DNA of 64,000 nucleotides from Ariolimax columbianus (Eukaryota > Mollusca > Gastropoda > Stylommatophora > Arionidae): positions 100,087,672 to 100,151,671 of the forward strand of contig JAVGWX010000005.1 of the NCBI GenBank assembly GCA_036924085.1. Direction: 5' to 3'. Under the pieces are notes generated by a model, which searched no databases, was not told the DNA's origin, and saw nothing but the letters and a program-made list of their open reading frames with translations. The position numbers were made by a program, and so were the translations under genes. Below, piece after piece: positions 52,685 through 62,964 of the stretch. Each line of letters starts with the position of its first letter. The first letter of the stretch is position 1.

Positions 52685-55600
52685 CTTGGGAGACAACAAA
52701 CAACAACTGGTGAGCCAACCAGCAAAATATCTTGACTAAATTAAATTTTGTACTGAATTTGTATTTTTGTTCTTTCTCTCTAATCTGTTTGCATTTGTCT
52801 GGATGTATCTCTCTATGAATGTCTTACCTGACACAATTAATTAGTACTCTAGTTTGTATGATTAGCTGTGAGAATTATTGGATGGACTTTTTACAATAAA
52901 ACATAAAAATAACTGCTGTCAAACTGTACCAAATAAAAAAAGAAAATTAAACACATTCTTTGTTTGTTTGATGTGTCAGTGTGTTCCTTGTTGAAGGTGT
53001 ATCTCTGTAAATATGATTCTATTTTACTGCCATCAAGGATGAAGGGCTCTTCAAGCCATTGTATTATGTTACAGTTTTTAGTGAGGTGTGTGATGAGTTG
53101 GCTCTTCCTTTATGTCTTCCCAATACTGAGTAATGTACCCATTTAAAGCAGGGTACACTGGATCATGACACGATCAGATTCAACCAGATCCCTTTTCAGC
53201 AATGTTTAATTGTGATGTGCCCTTGGTCTTCATGTGGCCCTTGTTGTTCCATAATGGTCCTTTGATGGTACTGGACTTATGTGGCTCTTGATGGGACCAT
53301 TAACTTGGACTTCATGTGGCTCTTGATGGGACCATTAACTTGGACTTCATGTGGCTCTTGATGGGACCATTAACTTGGACTTCATGTGGCTCTTGATGGG
53401 ACCATTAACTTGGACTTCATGTGGCTCTTGGTGGGACCATTAACTTGGACTTCATGTGGCTCTTGATGGGACCATTAACTTGGACTTCATGTGGCCCTTG
53501 ATGGAATCATTAACTTGGACTTCATGTGGCCCTTGATGGGATCATTAACTTGGACTTCATGTGGCTCTTGATGGGACCATTAACTTGGACTTCATGTGGC
53601 TCTTGATGGGACCATTAACTTGGACTTCAAATGGCCTTTGGTAAGACTATTAACTTGGACTTCGTGTGGCCCTTGATGGTCTTGGACTTCATGTGGCCCT
53701 TGGTGGGACTATTAACTTGGACTTCGTGTGGTCCTTGATGGGACCATCAACTTGGACTTCATGTGGCCCTTGGTGGGACTATTAACTTGGACTTTGTGTG
53801 GCCTTTGGTGGGACTATTAACTTGGACTTCATGTGGCCCTTGGTGGGACTATTAACTTGGACTTCGTGTGGCCCTTGATGGTCTTGGACTTCGTGTGGCA
53901 CTTGTTGGTCTTGGACTTCACATCACCCTTGTTGGTGATTGACTTAGGTGGCTCTTGCTGGTCTATTAACTTTGACTTCATATCACCCTTGTTGGTGACT
54001 GACTTATGTGGCTCTTGCTGGTCTATTAACTTTGACTTCATATCGCCTTTGTTGGTGACTGACTTATGTGGCTTTTGCTGGTCTATTAACTTTGACTTCA
54101 TATCACCCTTGTTGGTGACTGACTTATGTGGCTCTTGCTGGTCTATTAACTTTGACTTCATATCGCCCTTGTTGGTGACTGACTTATGTGGCTCTTGCTG
54201 GTCTATTAACTTTGACTTCATGTCGCCCTTGATGGGACCATTAACTTGGATTTCATTTGGCCCTTAACCTAACATCTTTATACTTGTTTAGAAGACTGCA
54301 GAGTCTGTAAACAACCAGTTTCTTTTACATGTCCTTTCTCTAAAAGCTATGTGTAACCAATCTATTATTAAATGCATTAATTATCACTGTCTCCACTACT
54401 TCCTGTAGCAATGCATTCCAAACATTCACTACTCTCTGACTAAAAAAATATTTCCTAATATCTAATCTGGACCTTTCCTTAGTTAATTTGTGTCTATGCC
54501 CTCTTCTTCTTGTCGGTGGTTGTATTTTGAAAAAAATTGTTAAAGTCTAATTTATCCATATTCTAAGTATAATAAGTACTCCTTATTTATGCCCACACTC
54601 TGCCTTCTTCTAGTTAACCAATTTTCAATCCATTTGGCAATTTCCCCACCTATTCCATGAGATTTTAACATTCTAAACAATCTTTGATGAAGTACTCTAT
54701 CAAAGGCCTTAGCAAAATCAAGATAAATAACATCCACTGGCTCCCCTTTGTCTATCATTTTAGTAACCTCCTCCATGAATTCTAATAGATTTGTTAAGCA
54801 CGATCTCCCTCTAGTAAACCCATGCTAACTACTTCTGATTAGATTAAACTTGTCTAAATGCATTACAATGTTTTCTTTGATTATTGACTCTAACAATTTA
54901 CATAATTTACATAAATAAAACAAAGATAATGATCACCGACAAAACACAATGTCAACATAAATTTACAGTGGGTGGTGAGGAAATAGATCAGGTCATATAT
55001 TTTGAATATCTGGGCTCCAGAATTGACAAAAATGGCACCTGCTCGAAAGAAATCAGAAGAAGACTAGCTATGGCAATGCAGAGACTGAACAGCCTGAAGA
55101 AATTATGGCAGGGCACCAACAAAATGATAAAAGTAAAAGTCTTGAGAGCCTGTGTTTTTCCTGTGGCAGCTTATGGCTGTGAATCATGGACGATTACCAA
55201 AACTTCTAGACAAAGAATCGAATCCTTCGAGTCAAAATGTTACAGAAATATCCTCAGAATACTCTGGACTGAGAAAAAAACAAATCCAGACATTCGGCAA
55301 GAGTTGAGCATAGAAGAGAACTGGTTTATCAATTCCATTTTGGCTAGAAAATGCAAGTACTTTGGTCACATCAAGAGACACAATGGTCTTGAGAGAACGG
55401 TGATGGAAGTTATGGTGCCAGGTAAAAGAGGAAGGGGTAGACCAAGAAGACGATGGATGGCACCAAGATATCCAGGAATGCCTGAGTATGACTGCGGCGG
55501 AGGCTGGTGTTTTGACAAGGGAACAAGTTTCTTTCAGACAGACTGTGATGGGAGCGAGGTTCTACAAAGAACATGCTTCAAAATATATAACAATTTACAG

Positions 55601-58600
55601 ACTATGCAAGTTAAACAGATTGAGAACAGAATATAGCCAATGGTTTTGCTAGTTGCTCTCTATTTTGGATGAATACCATCTTGACCTGGACATTTATCCA
55701 CTTTCAACCCCTCGAATTAAAAAACCCATTTTCTCTGTAATACAGATTGATCTTAATCCCTCTGTGTCCATGTCTTTTGGGAAAATATCTAGATGCTCTG
55801 AGATCTTGGAGCAGTCTTCTATAGTGTATACTGTGCTAAAGTACTGATTGAGTAGATTAGCGGCCTCCCTATTCTCACTTATTATTTTTCCTGTGCTATC
55901 TATGATAGGGCCTACTTTGTCTTTCGTTCTTTGTTTATTTCTAACATAAGAAAAGAGGCTTTTACTATCAGTTTTGATCCTACGAGCAAGTTTTTTTCCA
56001 AAGTATTTTTGCTGCTTTATTCAGGCTATTTTTTGCTTGTCCAAATATTTAAAATATGTTTCTTTTGATTTACCTGCCTCTATATTTTTTTCCATGCTTT
56101 ATTTTTAGCTCTTCGACATTTAACTACAAATCTAGTTATCCACTTTTCACGTTTGGGGTTTACTTCCCTACATGGAACACATTCTTTTTTTTAGCTTTTC
56201 TAGAATTGTTTTGAAACTCTCCCACTCTTGTTTAACATCTGTTTCTCCAACAATATCTTTCCAGATTAGGTGATTCTCTGCCGCTTTCATCTTCTTAACA
56301 TCTGCCTTAAGAGTAGTCGTATGTTCGCGTGTTTATGTTTACTTCTTTAACTGCTATAAGATCCCAAGGGATGATTTGATGGTCACTTGAGCCAAACAGT
56401 TTCCCAATGGTAACGTTTTCAATCATATGTTCTCTGTTACAAAAAACTAGGTCGAACGTGTTTTTGCCTCTGGTAGCTACTTCTACATGTTGAATAAAAC
56501 AATTAGATGCAATACTGGTACCAGTACCAAAAACAGGAAAGGATAAAACAGATCCAAATGGATACAGGCCCATCAGCCTACTGAGCTGTGTCGGCAAGCT
56601 GATGGAACGGATGATAAACACCAGACTGATGTGGCATCTGGAAGAAAAACGAATACTAATTCCACAGCAAGCCGGCTTTAGACAGCACAGATCCACTGAG
56701 GACCAGGTCATCCTCATAGCCCAGGAGATAGAAGATGCCTACCAGGCACAGAAACACACAGTAGCTGTTTGGGTGGATCTGGAAAAGGCATTTGACAAAG
56801 TCTGGAAAGATGGACTTAGAGTCAAGCTAAGAAGAAGTGATGTTTGTGGGAAAATGTACAAGTGGATCAACCACTACCTCAAACAAAGAACGGCCAGAGT
56901 CCAAGTACAAGGGCAGATGAGCAAAAAGGTGACACTCGAGCAGGGAGTACCCCAAGGGGGAGTACTGTCACCCACACTCTTCCTGGTATATATAAACGAT
57001 ATTACAGAGAATATACCAAGAAGAGTCCATAGCTCAATGTTTGCAGACGATCTGGCTATGTGGACCTCTGAAAAGAATCTCACCATAGCAAGAAATTGGA
57101 TGCAGACGGCCCTGACATCGCTGGAAGAGTGGGCGAACTCATGGCTGGTCAAAATAAACGAGGAGAAAACCACGTGCACAATATTCTCGCTTTCATTAAA
57201 ACCCCAAAGTACCAAATTAAGTCTAAATGGCAAAATCCTGCAGCCAAACGACAACCCAACCTATCTGGGAGTCACATTTGATCGGCGCATGACATGGAAA
57301 AGTCAGATTGAGAGAAACCGAATGAAAGCCAGAGAAAGAATGGCAATCATGAGGAAACTTGCTGGCACAAGCTGGGGAGCAGACGAAGGCATACTAAAGA
57401 AACTGTACACTGGAAGAGTGAGACCAGTTCTCGAGTATGGCATTGCGGCATGGACAACAGCAGCGAAGGCGAACTTCGATAAAGTTAACAAACTTCAAAA
57501 CCAAGCCATGAGAATTATAACAGGTGGCATGAAGTCAACGCCAATTGTAGAACTTGAAAAGATTACAAAACTGCAATCCATGACCGATAGAAGAGACTGC
57601 AGAGCCCAGCTGCAGTCAGAGAAACTCCGAAGACTGACGGACCACCCAATGTACCAAAGACTAAACAATTTGGGAAATGGGAAACTAAAGCGGAGAAACT
57701 TTGCAGAAATAGCCAAAGCAAAGATGCACGAAGATCCCATAAACGCACTAACAACACCAAAACCCATCACTACTGTACGAAAACCTACCTGGAGGCAGGA
57801 TATATTTCCAGAGGTGGTAGAAAATATACCAGGTATTGCAAACAAAAACTGCCAGACTGAAAAAGAAAGGAGAGACACTACCCTAAGCTTCATAACGAAA
57901 AGCTACCCAAGCATGGACTGGACCCATGCATACACCGACGGTTCTGTAACAAACACTACACAGAACGGAGGGGCAGGAGCATTCCTGAACCTACCAAATG
58001 GCAGAAAAATAACACTGTCATTCGCTACTGGTAAGTACACAAGCAATTTCAGAGCGGAGGCAGAGGCACTGAGGGCGGCAGTGGAAGAAATGGTGACACA
58101 CAGTGAAAATGAGAGCCATATAGTCCTGCTGACAGATGCTCTCGCCGTAGTCACAGCGCTAAAAAGCCAGAAAAACTCTGAGCTTAATGACTTAAGAGCA
58201 GCACTCTGCAAACTGTGCCAGCAGTCTGCACCAAAAAGGGTAGTGGTACAGTGGGTCCCGGCACACTGCAACATCCAAGGCAACGAGGAGGCAGACAGAC
58301 TGGCAAAAGAAGGTGCAAGACTACCACAAACAGATACCAGTATGACGTACGAAGAGTCAAAACGGCTTATCAAAGCCAGATACATGACCAAATGGGAAAC
58401 CGAACATACTGGTTACACCAAAAACGATGCCTATTACCAGTTGAACCGAAGAGAGCAGGTCGTTGTCTTCAGACTTCGCACTGGCCACAACAGACTGAGG
58501 TACCACCTATTCAACAAATTGAAGATAGGGAGTACCGACGAATGCCCGTGCGGTACTGGTAAAATGACCACTGAACATCTGCTGCAGAACTGCCCAACAT

Positions 58601-61514
58601 ACGAGGATCAAAGAGAGCAGATGTGGCCATTACCAGTGGAACTGCAAGACAAGCTCTATGGCAGTAGCGAGAGCCTCAGGATGACCGCCGCTTTTTTCGA
58701 AAAAATAATGGTTACTGTCTGACTGTGTACGCAGAAGAAGAAGAAGAAGAATAAAACAATTGTCAGTTATGCACTTAACAAAAGGTTTTGACTCTACAAG
58801 TGCTTCTGCCCTATCCCATTTTAGTTCTGGAATGTTGAAGCCTCCCATTAATAATGATTTCCCTGTACTTACCTTTTCTATGCTACTAATCAGCTCCTCA
58901 TCTTCCTCTTTTTGACTTGATGGACATCTGTAGCATACTCCAACCACTGTTTTTTTCACCCCCAATTTCTATTTCTCCCCATTCACTTTCATTTTTGTTT
59001 CCAGGTGATAAATTATCTTTGATAGTTATAGTAACTGAATTTGTACAGTATAATAAAACTTGATTATGTTGGACTTATGTGACCCTTGTTAGGTCTATTA
59101 ACTTAGACTTCATGTGGTCCTTGTTGGGTCCACAATTTTATGTGACCCTTGAAGTTCCTTTAAATTCATGTTGCTCTTGTTGGATCCATTAACTTCATAT
59201 GACCCCTGCTGCATCTATTAATATTATCTGACCCTTGGCAGTTCATTAACTTCATGTGGACATTTCACTCTGAAATCTATCTTTAGCAATTAGGAAAATT
59301 AAACTGAATATTACCTTTCGCTTATAAAGCTTGCTGAAGCGGTCACGGATGTCTGAGAAGGTATTGTGGACACATGTATTGTTGGCCAAAGCCAGGAGAG
59401 AGTACGGCTGGCCCACGGATGCAACGGAGCACAGGCCAGTCTTCCAACCTTCTTCATTCCAATGAACAAAATTGAGGTTTGGCTTCAACCTGTACAAACA
59501 GACACAATTTAATTCCCCTTACAACACACTTTGACTTTTCCTTTCCCTGATATCTCAAGTTATGTACAGAATTTTCATCTTTGGCTGTTTTAACACACGC
59601 TCTATTTCCATGGAAAGATTCAAAGTAATTAAATTTGTTTGGTGACTTATTATCAAACTAAATAGTTTTTTTGTTCTTGCTGGAAGCAGGTCACTTTCTG
59701 AGACTGAAGAGGATACTATTCTTAATTCTTAACTGTAACTTGTTCTTCCCTATGATATAGCTGGTAACTAAACAGGGTTAGTAAGACAAAAAGGAGCCAA
59801 TACAAATTCATCATAAAATTATGATACAATTGCACAAAATTATCCAACAAAGAACTTGCTTATTTAATTTTGTGTTCAAAGTTTCCTTTTTTTGCCGAAA
59901 CATAAGTTCTCAGAGATTTGTGGATTTGATGATTGCTGTGTTGATTGTGACTTGATGAAATTCATTCCAAATGTCCAAATTGTTTCAATTAAGTCATATT
60001 TCTTATCTTCGAGCAATACATTTTTGGAACCATTAAGCCCCAGATAACATTGTAGACAGGATTTAGACCAGAACTCTTTGTTTGAAGTGTTGAAGGTATA
60101 AAAGCAGGAGTCTCATGTTCTTTACAAATTTATTGTGTGGCTTTCTTCTGAAATTCAAAAAGCAAGCTGACAACTACAACTGCATTAATTTTCCTTACAT
60201 TTCATCAGCTAATAACCATTTTATAATGAATTTGGTTTGGCTAATTTTTGGCTACTGACCCTGTAGATAAAGTCTGAAGATATATTACGAAAAGTTACGT
60301 AGTCTAAATAGACAGAGTAAACAAGTAAGAGGCGTATTCAAATGAAATCAGACCAAACTGCAGCAAGTGAACATACGTACAATGCGCATGATGACGCCAT
60401 TTCTGGTGTAAACAGCACATACCAACCGTCAAATTTGCAAAATTTCATTATCCTCCGACACAAAGTTTCCTCGGCAGACAGTTGAAAACAGTTGAAGGAT
60501 GTAGACTAGTTGACATTCATCACAGAATGCAGGCAGTGTATAGTGTCAAAAGTGTGTCGAAGACAACAGTGAAGAATTGGACAACGATGTTTAAAGAAGG
60601 ACGTGAGTTAACGAAAGATCTTCCGCGACCAGGTCAGGCACATATTGTTGCGTTAACTCACGTTCTTCTTTAAACATTGTTGTCTTTGACACACTTTTGT
60701 CACCGTACACTGCCTGACATCCTTCAGTTGTTAGAAACCGAATCACCGCTCGCTAATCAACTCTGAACGGATTCCGTATTGCACACGCTATATTTTCAAC
60801 AGTCTGATGAGTCTGAAGATAATTAAATTTTGCAAACTTGATGGTTGGTATGTGCTTTTTACACCAGAAGTGATGTCATCACGCGCATTGTACATATGTT
60901 CACTTTTTGCAGTTTGGTCCGGTTTCATTTGAACATGTCTCGTACAATGTTGGTCATCAATACGTGACCATGCATGTAATACAGTGAGATGACCACCTAG
61001 GTTACTGGGAAGAAGAACAAAGAATACAAACTTGGCTATAGTGTGGTCCGCAGGACAGTAAACATGCCCACACACTGGTCTCGGTGTAGTTTCAGACACC
61101 TGCTGCAGACCACTATAAGCCACATGAAAAAGGAAATACCACCTTTACACTCAATGGTTGAAGAGGAGCGACTAAGGTAATATTGAAGAAAGAAAGTGTA
61201 GGCTGATTAAATGTTGAAGCTCTGCTCCAGAGGGAAATAAACACAGTTTGGTAGTGCTAAATGTGAAGAAGAAGAAAAAGAATAGTGAAAGCTGATTGAA
61301 TGTTGCGAAGTCCATCTGCTCTGAAATTAAATGAAGAGAATAACTTGGCAATATAAAGAAGGGGATAGCCAACCTGTCAATGTTCCTGCGGATGTCAGAC
61401 AGTTGGACGTTTCCTCGGACCATGAGTGCACATGCCAGGTACAGGCTCCGCTTGGGGTCTGCCTTCAGCATCTGGTGGTCACTGGAGAAGGCATCTGAGA
61501 ACATCTGGTCCAGG
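52526..61514 (-). CDS. TUBE1: epsilon-tubulin, C-terminal part (three exons; 5' exons outside the window)
   Basis: Epsilon-tubulin is a centriolar tubulin-family GTPase that works with delta-tubulin to form and stabilise triplet microtubules of centrioles and basal bodies. Exons 61374-61514, 59315-59489 and 52526-52684 join in frame (phase 2, 2, 0), giving about 157 codons of a protein usually near 475 residues. Diagnostic text: LDQMFSDAFSSDHQ, SLYLACALMVRGNV and RRNIDRLKP, then WNEEGWKTGLCSVASVGQ, SLLALANNTCV and KLYKRKAHLHHYSQVEGME. These agree with animal TUBE1 and not with alpha-, beta- or gamma-tubulin. The nucleotide-binding domain would be encoded to the right, beyond 64000. Introns are large (6.6 and 1.9 kb) and full of transposons. 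The coding part looks intact. Confidence 0.95.
52685..53194. other. start of the last TUBE1 intron, unassigned
   Basis: AT-rich, with no array or relic recognised before the minisatellite at 53195. Confidence 0.4.
53195..54265. repeat. 35-bp and 60-bp minisatellite, left part of a split array
   Basis: 53250-53890 repeats a 35-base unit with ttaacttggacttcatgtgg and ctcttgatgggacca. 53930-54240 is a clean 60-base higher-order unit (gacttatgtggctcttgctg, gtctattaactttgacttca, tatcacccttgttggtgact). The same word set resumes at 59060-59265 after a 4.8-kb transposon cluster. Confidence 0.93.
54895..55650 (+). mobile_element. RTE-like C-terminal fragment inside the CR1-like element
   Basis: A 250-codon open stretch reads KTKIMITDKTQ, VIYFEYLGSRIDKNGT, CVFPVAAYGCESWTITKTS, KYFGHIKRHNGLERT and GKRGRGRPRRRW. 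This is the region after RT motif C in RTE-like elements. It matches the relics at 10890-12520 closely and is the least decayed of them. Upstream RT is absent, so it is 5'-truncated. It interrupts the CR1-like RT between QLAKPLA and KLLESIIKENI. Confidence 0.85.
56505..58748 (+). mobile_element. 5'-truncated I/Nimbus-like non-LTR element with perfect 13-bp TSD
   Basis: GAATAAAACAATT occurs at 56492-56504 and again at 58749-58761, flanking 2244 bases that end in a (GAA)n tail after ACGCAGAAGAAG. Removing the insert and one TSD copy restores the CR1-like endonuclease frame (TDNCF then IQHVEV), which proves the junction. The element begins inside the pre-RT region, so endonuclease and ORF1 are missing. 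The perfect TSD and intact frame indicate a young insertion. Confidence 0.93.
56521..58722 (+). CDS. RT-RNase H protein of the I-like element (5'-truncated, open)
   Basis: The frame is open from the truncation point; the first Met is at 56602, giving 706 codons from there. RT motifs counted from that Met: WVDLEKAFDKVW (motif A, Asp59), VPQGGVLSPTLFLVYINDI (motif B) and FADD at 147-150 (motif C). RT is followed by LGVTFDRRMTW and RPVLEYGIAAW. RNase H: AYTDGSV (Asp446), FRAEAEALRAA, LLTDALAVVTAL, and VPAHCNIQGNEEADRLAKEG. The C-terminus has a CCHC-like finger at Cys648, Cys650, His659 and Cys664. All catalytic residues are present. It cannot retrotranspose alone without endonuclease. Confidence 0.93.
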   Translation, partial: PVPKTGKDKTDPNGYRPISLLSCVGKLMERMINTRLMWHLEEKRILIPQQAGFRQHRSTEDQVILIAQEIEDAYQAQKHTVAVWVDLEKAFDKVWKDGLRVKLRRSDVCGKMYKWINHYLKQRTARVQVQGQMSKKVTLEQGVPQGGVLSPTLFLVYINDITENIPRRVHSSMFADDLAMWTSEKNLTIARNWMQTALTSLEEWANSWLVKINEEKTTCTIFSLSLKPQSTKLSLNGKILQPNDNPTYLGVTFDRRMTWKSQIERNRMKARERMAIMRKLAGTSWGADEGILKKLYTGRVRPVLEYGIAAWTTAAKANFDKVNKLQNQAMRIITGGMKSTPIVELEKITKLQSMTDRRDCRAQLQSEKLRRLTDHPMYQRLNNLGNGKLKRRNFAEIAKAKMHEDPINALTTPKPITTVRKPTWRQDIFPEVVENIPGIANKNCQTEKERRDTTLSFITKSYPSMDWTHAYTDGSVTNTTQNGGAGAFLNLPNGRKITLSFATGKYTSNFRAEAEALRAAVEEMVTHSENESHIVLLTDALAVVTALKSQKNSELNDLRAALCKLCQQSAPKRVVVQWVPAHCNIQGNEEADRLAKEGARLPQTDTSMTYEESKRLIKARYMTKWETEHTGYTKNDAYYQLNRREQVVVFRLRTGHNRLRYHLFNKLKIGSTDECPCGTGKMTTEHLLQNCPTYEDQREQMWPLPVELQDKLYGSSESLRMTAAFFEKIMVTV
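59060..59265. repeat. minisatellite, right part of the array split by the CR1-like element
   Basis: Words ggacttatgtgacccttgtt, ggtctattaacttagacttc and atgtggtccttgttgggtcc continue the family at 53195-54265. The units are more diverged than in the left part. Confidence 0.85.
59315..59489 (-). CDS. TUBE1: TUBE1 exon (second from last)
   Basis: Acceptor ttgtacag, donor GTAATA, 175 bases. Encodes LKPNLNFVHWNEEGWKTGLC, SVASVGQPYSLLALANNTCV, and a segment ending RDRFSKLYKRK. The exon ends in phase 0 and continues with AHLHHY in the last exon. Confidence 0.95.
59490..60325. other. TUBE1 intron sequence, unassigned
   Basis: AT-rich with no array or relic recognised. Confidence 0.4.
60328..60942. 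mobile_element. foldback element derived from a mariner-type transposon, TA target site
   Basis: 615 bases flanked by TA at 60326-60327 and 60943-60944. The two halves are inverted copies of each other: the ends pair as ggcgtattcaaatgaaatca with gacatgttcaaatgaaaccg, and inner arms pair up to about 60616 and 60652, leaving a loop of about 35 bases. The left arm encodes the start of a mariner-type transposase with a helix-turn-helix (60482-60650: VKSVSKTTVKNWTTMFKEGR, then DLPRPGQ). No catalytic domain remains, so it is non-autonomous. It sits in a TUBE1 intron. Confidence 0.88.
60945..61373. other. TUBE1 intron sequence, unassigned
   Basis: No array recognised. An AAGAAGAAGAAAAAGAA tract lies at about 61265-61282. 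Confidence 0.4.
61374..61514 (-). CDS. TUBE1: TUBE1 exon (third from last)
   Basis: Acceptor gcttgccccccag, donor GTTGGC, phase 2 at both ends, 141 bases. Encodes LDQMFSDAFSSDHQMLKADP, then KRSLYLACALMVRGNVQLSD and IRRNIDR. The next upstream exon is not in the window. Confidence 0.93.
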
Positions 61515-61639
61515 CTGGGGGGCAAGCAGTACAGGTTAGTCATATCATTGATTGATCTATCTTCTTTGTTTATGTTTTGGTCGGCCTCTATTTCCCATAC
61601 CTGAGTGAATTTTAGAATAAAGACTGTGCGGTGATACTA

Positions 61640-61860
61640 CCAGATTGTTTCCTTAATGTGTGACCTATCCAACACCAGCATCTTCCCCTCCTCATGTCCT
61701 GCTCCACAGACTTGTCTGGTTCTATCAAAGAGGTCCACATTAGTGATCTTCTCTCACCTTTTAAATCTCTTTATTCTGTCTGGTTATTTCCAAGAGTTCC
61801 ACATTAGTGATCTTACCATAACTTTTCAATCTCTCTATTCTGTGCAGGAACCAATATTTT
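61640..61860. repeat. imperfect 73-75 bp duplication
   Basis: The phrase gttccacattagtgatctt, followed by acctttta/acttttcaatctct and tattctgt, occurs twice (61735 and 61798). The preceding part (aatgtgtgacctatccaaca) resembles 33600-33835. Confidence 0.65.
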
Positions 61861-62109
61861 GTCGGTTGTTGTTTTTGCTGATCTCCATATTTCAGAGTCC
61901 TTCAATAAGACTGAATACATTGGGGGTTGAAGACTATTTATGTTGGACTTCATTTCTTTTTACTTCCATAAGTTACTCAATGCAATGAAAGCTCTTCTCA
62001 CCATTTGTATTCTTATTTTGATATCTTTTAGTAATGAGGCCCATGAATGATTGCTGGGTCTGATAAGCTGTTTCCTCTTTTGCAGTCATTGTCAAATTGA
62101 AGAATTTGC

Positions 62110-62517
62110 TGGTACTTTTAGCGAGTGGGACTGTGAGGTGCCAGCGATTGTTGGTGCAAACTTTTCTCTGTCTGTGGCGAATCCTGGGCAAGCAGGAATC
62201 ACATGTTGCTAGCTGGTGATTGGGACTGTGAGGTGCCAGTGAATGTTGGGATGCCTGGCCAACCTCTTCTCTGTCTGTGGCGAATCCTGGGCAAGCAGGA
62301 ATCACATGTTGCTAGCTGGTGAGTGGGACTGTGAGGTGCCAGTGAATGTTGGGATGCCTGGCCAACCTCTTCTCTGTCTGTGGCGAATCCTGGGCAAGCA
62401 GGAATCACATGTTGCTAGCTGGTGAGTGGGACTGTGAGGTGCCAGTGAATGTTGGGATGCCTGGCCAACCTCTTCTCTGTCTGTGGCGAATCCTGGGCAA
62501 GCAAGCAGCACATGTTG
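62110..62517. repeat. 103-bp tandem repeat, four copies
   Basis: The unit contains gggactgtgaggtgccagtg, aatgttgggatgcctggcca, acctcttctctgtctgtggc and gaatcctgggcaagcaggaa. The last three copies are almost identical and the first is diverged. Open frames of 60-70 codons on both strands are artefacts of the repeat. Confidence 0.94.
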
Positions 62518-62519
62518 CA

Positions 62520-62834
62520 CTGTCTCATTTAGATGGTTGTTGCAGTAGTTAGGTTCATGTGCAGGGTCAAACTTAATGTTCGCATGAAACTGGAATATCA
62601 GAGTGATTGCTCATTATGGTAAATGTACCAGGTTAGATTCTTGTTACTGACACACTCAAGTTGACCCAGCTGTATGTAGGTACCTGGCATGCTGCCAGGG
62701 AAGCTAAGACTGCAAAAACAAAGAACTGGCCACCTCATCTATAAAAATAACTGAGGTCCAGTACATTGAATGTTCTAACACTTCCTCCTTGACAGCAGTA
62801 TCACTTACTGGACTACCTTAACACTCTGCAGGTG
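62520..62834. other. unassigned sequence
   Basis: No gene, relic or array recognised between the 103-bp repeat and the SINE-B fragment. Confidence 0.35.
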
Positions 62835-62960
62835 TCAAGTTGCTTATCTTATGGTCAGGTACAATATACTGACCTCACCATGCCTTTAGAAACATGCTGA
62901 ATTACAGAAGCTTGGCCAATGAGGTGGGGATCAACACCAATCCCCACAGCGGTGAGCCTG
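62835..62960 (+). mobile_element. SINE-B copy 4, diverged fragment
   Basis: ggtcaggtacaatatactga, gaaacatgctgaatta, agcttggccaatgaggtggg and caatccccacagcgg follow the order of the other SINE-B copies, but the 3' half is missing or unrecognisable. Confidence 0.55.
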
Positions 62961-62964
62961 ATTG

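Larger units (their letters stand above)
54275..59045 (-). mobile_element. CR1-like element carrying two nested insertions
   Basis: Read on the - strand: 58965-58765 has EEP endonuclease (GVCYRCPSS, GGFNIPELKW). 56490-56310 continues it (FDLVFCNREHMIENV, GSSDHQIIPWD). 55850-55680 has the linker with QYFSTVYTIEDC. 54870-54550 has RT (TRGRSCLTNLLEF, DVIYLDFAKAFDRVLHQRLF, SHGIGGEIAKWIENWL). 54500-54330 has the CR1-type terminus (LDIRKYFFSQRVVNVWNALL). It inserted into the minisatellite above and was later split by an RTE-like fragment and by the I-like element. Its frames are broken and parts of RT are missing. Confidence 0.82.

Noticed and set aside
53829..54267. 130- and 144-codon frames (KSKLIDQQEPHKSVTNKGDM repeats and the opposite strand)
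   Set aside because: A 60-bp minisatellite with a period divisible by three; both strands open.
60482..60673. Functional HTH protein gene of 63 residues
   Set aside because: The frame lies in the left arm of the foldback element and ends in the loop and inverted arm; it is a transposase remnant.
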